A DNA stretch of 64,000 nt, from assembly GCA_009760885.1 (NCBI GenBank), contig CM019717.1, forward strand, positions 49,747,366 to 49,811,365, read 5' to 3'. The number at the start of each line of letters is the position of its first letter. Position 1 is the stretch's first letter. The DNA comes from Achatina immaculata. Taxonomy: Eukaryota > Mollusca > Gastropoda > Stylommatophora > Achatinidae. A program made the translations under genes and the position numbers. Below are positions 57,406-64,000 of the stretch, piece after piece. The notes under the pieces were generated by a model. That model did no database searches and was not told the origin of the DNA. It saw nothing but the letters and a program-made list of their open reading frames with translations.

Positions 57406-58904
57406 ATATAGGAAAATCTGAAGCGCTTTTATCTTAAAGCTTTTTTTTAATTGGTTAGATCCATTGTCAGATAAATATATTTTGTGGTTGGTGGTAGTTG
57501 ATATCTTTGTACGTACATTTTTTTTGGTTAAAAATCGAATGTTTCTGTAACAAGCGAAGCTTTTTAGAAATTTGCTGTACATAACATATACTTACAGGAA
57601 AGAATTAAGTAAGGTTTGTAACCATATGCCAGTGTATGCATTATGTTCTGTTAGTCTTAATTCTATGTAGTATTTAGTTTTAAGGTATAACGTATGTTTC
57701 AGTTTTTTTAAAGCTATATTTTAAATGAATTAATTAATTAAGTGTTGAAAACGTAATTTCATGGAAATTTAGGAAAGTTTCGGAAAAACCACTTACGTAA
57801 TTCCTACACCATCGCGGTCAATGACTTGGTTACATTAATATAAGATGATGGAATCCACCCAGCGAACAAACAGCCAGGAATATGGGCTAAGCTACAGACG
57901 TGAACATCCTAGGAGTGTCTTCAGCCACATGAGGATACCACAACCCACAGACCGTGACAGATCCATTGCGAGTCATGACCCAAACTGGCCCACTCCCCTT
58001 ACAGCGTCAGAAGTTTAAAAGGGCCGAAGCGCTTGGCCGAAATGGGCGGGAGCACTTCTCTGGTGATCTGAGGTGTTGTGTTGTGGTTTTGTTCTCTACA
58101 ACAAAAAGTTTCCTGTCCGTGCTCCATTATGTTTTTGACATAAGTGTACAAAATAACAAAAGCAAAATTTAAAATGATTTACTTCTTTTTTATTTTGATT
58201 CTTATTTTTCTTGTCACTTATGTTAGAATACTGTATTTAAATTCTCTATATTTGTATATACATGACAATATATAATTTGTTTAAATGAACACCACTGTAC
58301 AGTTAACCAACACAAGTACTGTATAAACGTAACTGAATGAAGCAATATAAATTTCTAACTCGACTAAGAAAGCAAGGCACTGAAATATAAAATGTTCTAA
58401 TTGATACCAGCAGATTCTCATCTTCTTTAAGTACCCGACGGGAAAGTTATGCACACACGGCGGGAATTAGAAATTCGAAGTTACCTCTCTCACGATCTCG
58501 TTCCGTCCCCTGTTCACTTAACTTCTAAACATTCTCTCCATGGCTGGTAATGTCTCTCGGCGTTCGTGCTGTGAAGAAACCTGCACGCGAGAAAAAGCGA
58601 GCAGTAAAGTCCCTATCTTTCCTCACAACGAATTAGGTAGGCGGAGCTTAGACTTGCCCAGATGGCACGAGTGTAGTGGTCAGGTTGCACTGCCACAGGG
58701 TTGGGAAACCAGGCAGCAACTTTGCGGGATTTTGGGGGTTAAGTAGAGGGGAATCTGGAAGAGGGGATATGGATAGAAAGGAGACCCAACCCGCAGCTGT
58801 GTATGACATAGATCACAGTGGTGATGTGATTCTTATCAGCGATTGTTGATTTTATCACCAGACTGAGAAAACTAAAGACTGATTGGTGAACAAACTAGAG
58901 AAAA
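57406..58904. other. No recognisable feature
   Basis: AT-rich sequence; the frame 58540-58746 near the right side is unrecognised. Confidence 0.6.
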
Positions 58905-59297
58905 CAAGCGGAATTCTTTCCAGATTAAATGGTTACGAAGAGTTAGAAGAATATTTTGGCCTAAAACCGTAAGAAATAACACCTTGTTGGCAGAAATGCA
59001 GACGAAGCCACTGACAGCAATTATTGAGGAAAGACGCTGGCGATGGTTGGGACATGTGCTCCGAATGACTGACAACTCACTACCAAAAATAGCACTAAGA
59101 TGGACACCACAGGGGAACAGAAGTAAGGGCAAACCAAAGGAGAGATGGAGAAGAAGAAAGAGAGGACGTTGAGCAATAGAGGGCTCACTTAGGCAAGAGC
59201 GGAAAAAAAGGCACAGGACAGCCGTTTGTGGAAAACCCTTGAGGAAACCCCATTTGCCTTGGGCACTTAAGGTTCAGAGAGATAGAGAGACAGAGAG

Positions 59298-59336
<39 letters not shown>
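58905..59336 (+). mobile_element. LINE 3' fragment, family E (E2), with (GA)n tail
   Basis: Text SFQIKWLRRVRRIFWPKTVR, then LLAEMQTKPLTAIIEERRWR, WLGHVLRMTDNSLPKIALRW and TPQGNRSKGKPKERW. After a frameshift it continues to the LWKTL-type end and ttcagagagatagagagac. The (GA)n microsatellite at 59281-59336 is its tail. Confidence 0.88.
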
Positions 59337-59339
<3 letters not shown>

Positions 59340-59404
59340 GTGAGCACAGGTCAATGGTGCAGATCTTTAGCACTTTCCGTCATGCACGTTTTTCTAAAAG
59401 CCAT

Positions 59405-59895
59405 TTTACATCTTACATCCTTTTCGTGCCGTTAAACGTCACATAAGGCTCGCATAGTAGTTCGTCGAGTTTTTTCGGCGAGCTTTTCAACTTCATCAAG
59501 GGATTTTATGCCTGCTATTTTGTCCTTTCTTAACAATGTCCTCTTTAGAGTTTCACGTGGTCGACCTATTTTTTCCTCAGCCTGTTATGTTTCACTTGAT
59601 AGCTTGCTTTGGGATTGTTTCTTCTCGTCACGTGACCGATATATGTCCCTCTCCTTTTTCTGATCACCCGTGAGACAGGTTCTTGTTTGCTCATGTATTT
59701 TATCTCTGGGTTGTCTTTTAACTCGTTCCGCTTTGTATCGAATATTTTCCTTAAGGATTTATTTTCAAAAGATTCGAATTTGTTGCCTATTTCTTTAGTT
59801 GTTTTCCAACTTTCGGATGCAGAAATGAAGGCAGATACGTATTACATTTGAATTGAATAATCTTAACTTGGTTTTTGTGGTTATAACTTTTGAGA
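59405..59895 (-). mobile_element. LINE 3' fragment, family C (C4)
   Basis: Minus text, with breaks, gives LRLFNSNVIS, WKTTKEIGNKFESFENKSLR, KIFDTKRNELKDNPEIK, EPVSRVIRKRRGTYIGHVTR and LMKLKSSPKKLDELL. It extends further 5' than C1 to C3. The 3' end cggcacgaaaaggatgtaag is the family C end with one change. Confidence 0.87.
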
Positions 59896-59904
59896 AGTTA
59901 AAAG

Positions 59905-60140
59905 CCATGTGGCGAAGTGTTTAGTGCACTGGTCCCTCATGGCGAAGGTCGGGGGTTCGAATCCGGCCAGAGGCGCCCCAGTCACCCAGCTGTAAAAATG
60001 GGTACCCGACTTCTTCTGGAGTTGGGGAAGGAAAGGCGGCCAGGCGTGATACTGACCATATCACCCATATCACTCATGGGCACTAACACCATATCCCTAT
60101 GTGCCTCTAAGGCATGAGAGGATTACCTTTACCTTTACAT
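59905..60140 (+). mobile_element. tRNA-derived SINE (copy S8)
   Basis: The most readable SINE here. A-box region tggcgaagtgtttagtgcac (59910-59929), B-box ggttcgaatcc (59954-59964), core cacccagctgtaaaaatggg and tacccgac (59982-60009), then ggcggccaggcgtgatactg (60036-60055), with a tail of tacctttacctttac at about 60124-60138. The short frame 59917-60117 is a by-product. It abuts LINE C4. Confidence 0.92.
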
Positions 60141-60929
60141 TTTTTATGTATCATAATGTGGTGAAACAAGACTTTATTCTTGATATTTATTTCCAACCTG
60201 TGTAAATGCTTTCCCCTCTTCTTTGCGTTTTTATGTTCTGCACATCTTCCTTACGCTGCAGGTGTGTATGTTAGCATTCAGTTGGGCCCGGCCATCCATT
60301 TATGGCTTTTGTCTATTGTTCCGTATAACTGATGAACAACAGCACAATGTTCGATGCTTCGCTTCGTTAAAGAAACGGTGCCAATTTTTTATTTACTTTG
60401 TCACTGCGCATGTCATTTGAAAGTAAAACGCCCATTTCCTTATTTCAATGGCGTTCGTTTGAAAATTTCATCGGTTGAAATGAAGATTTAATCGTTTATA
60501 TTCGAGATCGAGAACGAATTTTTTCGTTCATTTATTTTGTGATATTGATTGATATTGCAGACATTGTAATAAAATGGGTGTTTTTGCATAAAAGTATTAG
60601 AACTAGTCACAAAAAGTGTAGATGTTTTGCAATTCTAAATGACGAAACATGGCAGTCTAAGGGGATTTACAAGAAATTTAAGGTAAGTAGAACATAATTT
60701 TTTTTGCACATAAAATTTTATAATATTACGTTTTCAAAATTCCACACAAGTTTCTTTTTTTCTTTCTTCTTCTTCATCTTTTTTTAAAAGAAAGTTTATT
60801 CGTGAATCTTCTTTCATTTACACGTATTTTCGTATATAATTATATCATTGAAGATTGTGAATCATATATTTCTGAATAGTTCCATATTATAGAATAGTTC
60901 TATAGAACTGATTCTTACAGATGCTCTTT
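60141..60929. other. No recognisable feature
   Basis: AT-rich; no motif recognised. Confidence 0.6.
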
Positions 60930-62280
60930 GATTAACACCTCACAGGTTTCACAAAACTTTATCACTTCACTAAATCAAATCCGATGAAAATGTTCCTTGA
61001 ATTCATTTAATGCCATCAATTAAGGTATCAGATTCAACAGCTGGTAACATCATCACTTGTACTAAGATGTAATATGACATAATCTTCGTTAGTTTCGTCG
61101 TTGAAGCACATAATCATTTGTTCACAATATCAAACTCTATCATATTCTACATACAGCATTTCTTAATGTTCTCAGCTTCAAGATATTCTACATGTGGTAC
61201 GACAACATTTCCTAACTCAATATTACATCAGATCTGCAACACGTGGTCAGTCAATTACACGACTAAATCACTGTACTCCAAGTTTTAAAAGTATCAATTC
61301 TTCGTAATCACTTGAAACACTGGAATCACATCTTAAGTCTGTCCTAAAAGTACTTCTTCAAAACTGCTTTCCTGAGTATGTATTGCTCCATTTGTCCACC
61401 TGTTCCATCTGTCGTTACCTACGTCTTCTTTCTCTCTCGTGTCTTCTCTGGTGTGTGTTCTCCTTTTGCTTTTCTTCTCTGATCTTCTGTCCTTCTCTTC
61501 TTCTCTTGTCTGGACCGGTCTCTGTTCACTGACTCTCCTTGTTCCTCCGTCTTCGGGGCTCCCTCCTCTGTTTCCTCTCTCCAGGACTTCCGTACTTCTT
61601 TGTCCTCTCTGCTTGTCTCCTGATCGTCTGTTCTTCCGTCTTCGGGCTCCCTCCTCTGTCTCCTCTCTCCTCTACTTCCGTACTTCTTCGTCCTTTCTGT
61701 ACTTCCGTACTTCCTCATCCTCTGATTGCCTGTTCTTCCGTCTTCGGCCCCCTCCTTCAGTCTTCTCTCTCCGGGACTTCCGTACTTCTTTGTCCTCTCT
61801 GCTTGTCTCCTGATCGTCTGTTCTTCCGTCTTCGGGCTCCCTCCTCTGTCTCCTCTCTCCTCTACTTCCGTACTTCTTCGTCCTTTCTGTACTTCCGTAC
61901 TTCCTCATCCTCTGATTGTCTGTTCTTCCGTCTTCGGGCCCCATTCTCTGTCTCCTCTCTCCTCTACTTCCGTACTTCCTCGTCCTCTGATTGTCTGTTC
62001 TTCCGTCTTCGGCCCCCTCCTCAGTCTTCTCTCTCCGGGACTTCCGTACTTATTCGTCCTCTCTTGTCTCTCTGCTCGCCTTTTTATCTTCAAGTCCAGA
62101 TGATGGATTAACCAATAAGTATTCTGGCTCTACCCTTCAGGTGTCCACTGGTTCCCATGAGCGTTATGACTGTCCGTCATTCAAACTGCCCCGTGACTTA
62201 TATGTCGTAAGTTAATTGTCCAATTGGGCACGCCTCTAAATATTTAATTGGTCAGCTGGGCGAGCTGGTCACTCCTTTAT
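60930..62280 (-). repeat. Long unknown repeat, copy 1 (LTR- or promoter-like)
   Basis: 60930-61530 is duplicated at 62690-63245, and its right part 62196-62260 is shared with 39520-39585. On the minus strand the right part reads accaattaa, then cccaattgg and gacatataagtca: two CCAAT-type boxes (the second self-complementary) and a TATA-like box. These are retained in the divergent copy 3. I infer a promoter, possibly the LTR of an unidentified retroelement, but I found no gag or pol and no clear LTR ends. Confidence 0.6.
61540..62065. repeat. Pyrimidine-rich composite minisatellite
   Basis: Blocks such as gacttccgtacttctttgtc (61585 and 61775, 190 bp apart) and tctgttcttccgtcttcggg recur in changing order. 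The plus strand is mostly C and T. It sits inside copy 1 of the long repeat and is absent from copy 3. Long Ser/Leu/Pro and Arg/Glu frames on the two strands are composition artefacts. Confidence 0.9.
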
Positions 62281-62689
62281 TTAAAAACCATGTGCAATAG
62301 TGTCATAAAAGCGTCCTAACTTGTTCACATAACAGGTGTCATGGGTGTCAGTCTATGTCAGTTTCGTCTATACAATTGTTATTTACCTAAGTCATTATCT
62401 CGCTTTTTTCATATCGGAGGTTTTATTGTGTCCTCGCTTTTTCATTGTGTCTGCCTTTTCTATTCGTCTTTTCTTTTTTGTTTACCGTGTCAACGTCCAG
62501 TCACCGCTTTGTTATCACTGGACCATTCTACTTTCTGGCGTCCTTTGTATTATAACATTGACAAGGTGTGCACTATCATATTGTTGACGACACCAGTATA
62601 ATATTGATATGTTGTGAACTATTATTCTTGATGACTGATAGTTGAAGTGTTGTTTGGTTCTCTGATCATAACACTTCGATGTTTCACAA
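62281..62689. other. Spacer between the two long repeat copies
   Basis: AT-rich with no coding signal. If the two flanking copies were LTRs, this would be far too short for an internal region. Confidence 0.5.
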
Positions 62690-63245
62690 ATATTACACTT
62701 CACTAAATCAGAGGAAGTCCGATGAAATGTTATCCACAGAATTCATTTAATTCTGACAATTGAGATATTCGATTTAGAATTCACAACATCACTTGTACTA
62801 AGATGCAATATGACATACTCTTCGTTAGTTTCGTCGTTGAAGCACATCAGTATCAACTATCATATTCTACGTGTAGCATGTCTCAATGTTCTCCTGTTTC
62901 ACAATATTCTATACATTTGATAAGAGGAGAATTCTAAACTCTGTAATATATTCCATCTGAAACACGTGGTCAATAGTTACACGACTAAATCATTGTATTC
63001 GAAGTTTCAAAGTCATAAATATTCATATCACTTGAAACAGATTCAATCTGTCCTAAAACTGCTTCTGCAGGACTGGTTTTCCTGAGGATCTATTGCTCTA
63101 TTTGTCCATCTATTCCAACTGTCGTTACCTACGTCTTCTTTCTCTCTCGTGTCTTCTCTGGTGTGCATTCTCCTTCTGCTATTCCTCTCTGATTGTTTGT
63201 CCTTCTCTCCTTCTCTTATCCGGACCGGTCTCTGTTACTGAAAAA
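62690..63245 (-). repeat. Long unknown repeat, copy 2
   Basis: Aligned with 60930-61530 in the same orientation: tttcacaaa, acttcactaaatca, gtccgatgaaa, atcacttgtactaagatg, tcttcgttagtttcgtcgtt and gttacctacgtcttctttct recur in order. It stops at cggaccggtctctgtt, just before the minisatellite position of copy 1, and passes into an A-run. Confidence 0.85.
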
Positions 63246-63377
63246 AAAATACATGATCGGAGCGACTACGTTTGCTTAGGTGGACACAGAGAGTTAAGTT
63301 TTGTTAATGCACAGAAGTACATTATGGATACACCGTGAGAGGGGGGAGGGGGGTAATGAAGAAGCTGTCCGATGTGG

Positions 63378-63722
63378 CAATTGGCGACCCATAGCAGACA
63401 TGCTGGCCTCAGGGTTAGCGAACCGTATCCAACCCAGATTCTATCCCGCCTCTCTGTTTAGTGCCTCCAGTAACAGACCTAGCCCGTCTAATGGGACAAG
63501 AATCGCGTAGTCCTCCTGGAAATGGACTCTACTAAAGAAGCATTGCACGCCCCCTGCTTTTTAGCTGCAGTCAGGAACTGGAAAAACATGGCCGCCATAA
63601 ACCGATCCCAATCCAACACACTGTTGTGTCTCAGTAGCTTCGTAGGCTGCAAAGAACACCAGCTGGCATTTCCAAGAAGAAGAAGAAGAAAAAGAAGAAG
63701 AAGAAGAAGAAGAAGAAGAATA
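63378..63722 (+). mobile_element. Unrecognised retroposon X, copy 2, with (GAA)n tail
   Basis: The body at 63378-63677 is homologous to the minus strand of 2698-2993. The tail is gaagaagaagaagaaaaaga and more at 63677-63720. The frame 63522-63791 starts MDSTKEALHAPCFLAAVRNW and ends in an Arg-rich stretch from the tail. A frame-shifted upstream part begins MLASG. Family unknown. Confidence 0.75.
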
Positions 63723-63892
63723 GATACACCGAAGGTTTTGACACAGTTAGACACAAGCAACTGGTCAAATGTCGGCAGGAAACCAGGCTAGATGGAAATG
63801 TTTCAGAACTGACAAGAACCCTATACTGTAAGCAACCTTGATTAACATGATGTCATGTGTTTTTTCCCCCTCTTTTTATATATACGGGGTGT

Positions 63893-64000
63893 AACTCGAA
63901 GAAACACATAAATGCCTTTGAATGTAAATGCTACAGAAGAGTTCTTCAAATATCGTGGACACAAAAAAAGAACAAATATATCTATACCACAAGAGCTTAA
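63893..64000 (+). mobile_element. Family A LINE fragment (A8), runs off the window
   Basis: It starts at gaagaaacacataaatgcct, matching the KHINAFECKC region of A1, and continues through ttcttcaaatatcgtggaca to acaagagcttaa at the window end. The 3' end lies outside. Confidence 0.9.

Noticed and set aside
61419..62111. Ser/Leu/Pro frames on plus and Arg/Glu frames on minus
   Set aside because: Composition effect of the pyrimidine-rich array.
60930..63245. Complete LTR retrotransposon bounded by the two direct copies
   Set aside because: Only about 400 bp lie between the copies, with no gag, protease or polymerase text and no clear TG..CA ends.

Overview
This window looks like a gene-poor stretch of an animal genome, most likely an invertebrate and possibly a mollusc (gastropod-like). 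The basis is an AT-rich, repeat-dense sequence, many RTE-like LINE fragments ending in different short tandem tails, several tRNA-headed SINEs, and many minisatellite arrays. I recognise no host protein-coding gene, no rRNA gene, no intact tRNA gene, no CRISPR array and no prokaryotic signal. The species assignment is inference from element style only.

Layout. 1-3.7 kb: a 57-bp minisatellite, a SINE, a pentamer array that is the tail of an unrecognised retroposon, and a 36-bp minisatellite. 6.0-8.9 kb: the most complete LINE here, with endonuclease, reverse transcriptase and C-terminal segments on the minus strand, all broken by frameshifts and stops. 8.9-10.1 kb: two arms of about 240 bp in inverted orientation around a 32-bp minisatellite, a foldback-like unit and the best candidate for something undescribed. 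11-20 kb: a SINE, several decayed LINE ends, an hAT-type element with an 8-bp target duplication, and a 44-bp minisatellite split by a LINE. 22-29 kb: 39-bp and 34-bp minisatellites, LINE pieces, a MITE with about 60-bp inverted ends, and a mariner relic. 31-38 kb: a LINE copy whose own sequence grew into a 12/13-bp array, SINEs, a pogo-like MITE, and 32-bp and 18-bp arrays.

38.9-52.3 kb: a divergent copy of an unknown long repeat, a SINE cut in two by a LINE, a SINE whose B-box segment was amplified into a 52-bp array, further LINE ends, and 29-, 29-, 99- and 27-bp arrays. 53.5-55.1 kb: an hAT-like element carrying both a SINE and a LINE. 57-60 kb: LINE fragments, one of them chimeric, and a SINE. 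60.9-63.2 kb: two long direct copies of the unknown repeat, with a conserved CCAAT/TATA-like block on the minus strand. 63.4-64 kb: the second copy of the unrecognised retroposon and the start of another LINE copy.

Working together: the LINE fragments (about thirty, from at least ten families) are the probable source of the enzymes that copied the SINEs and of many microsatellites, which sit exactly at LINE 3' ends. By my coordinates, tandem arrays take up roughly 7 kb. In at least three places the origin or age order of an array can be read from the sequence: born from a LINE, born from a SINE, and older than a LINE insertion.
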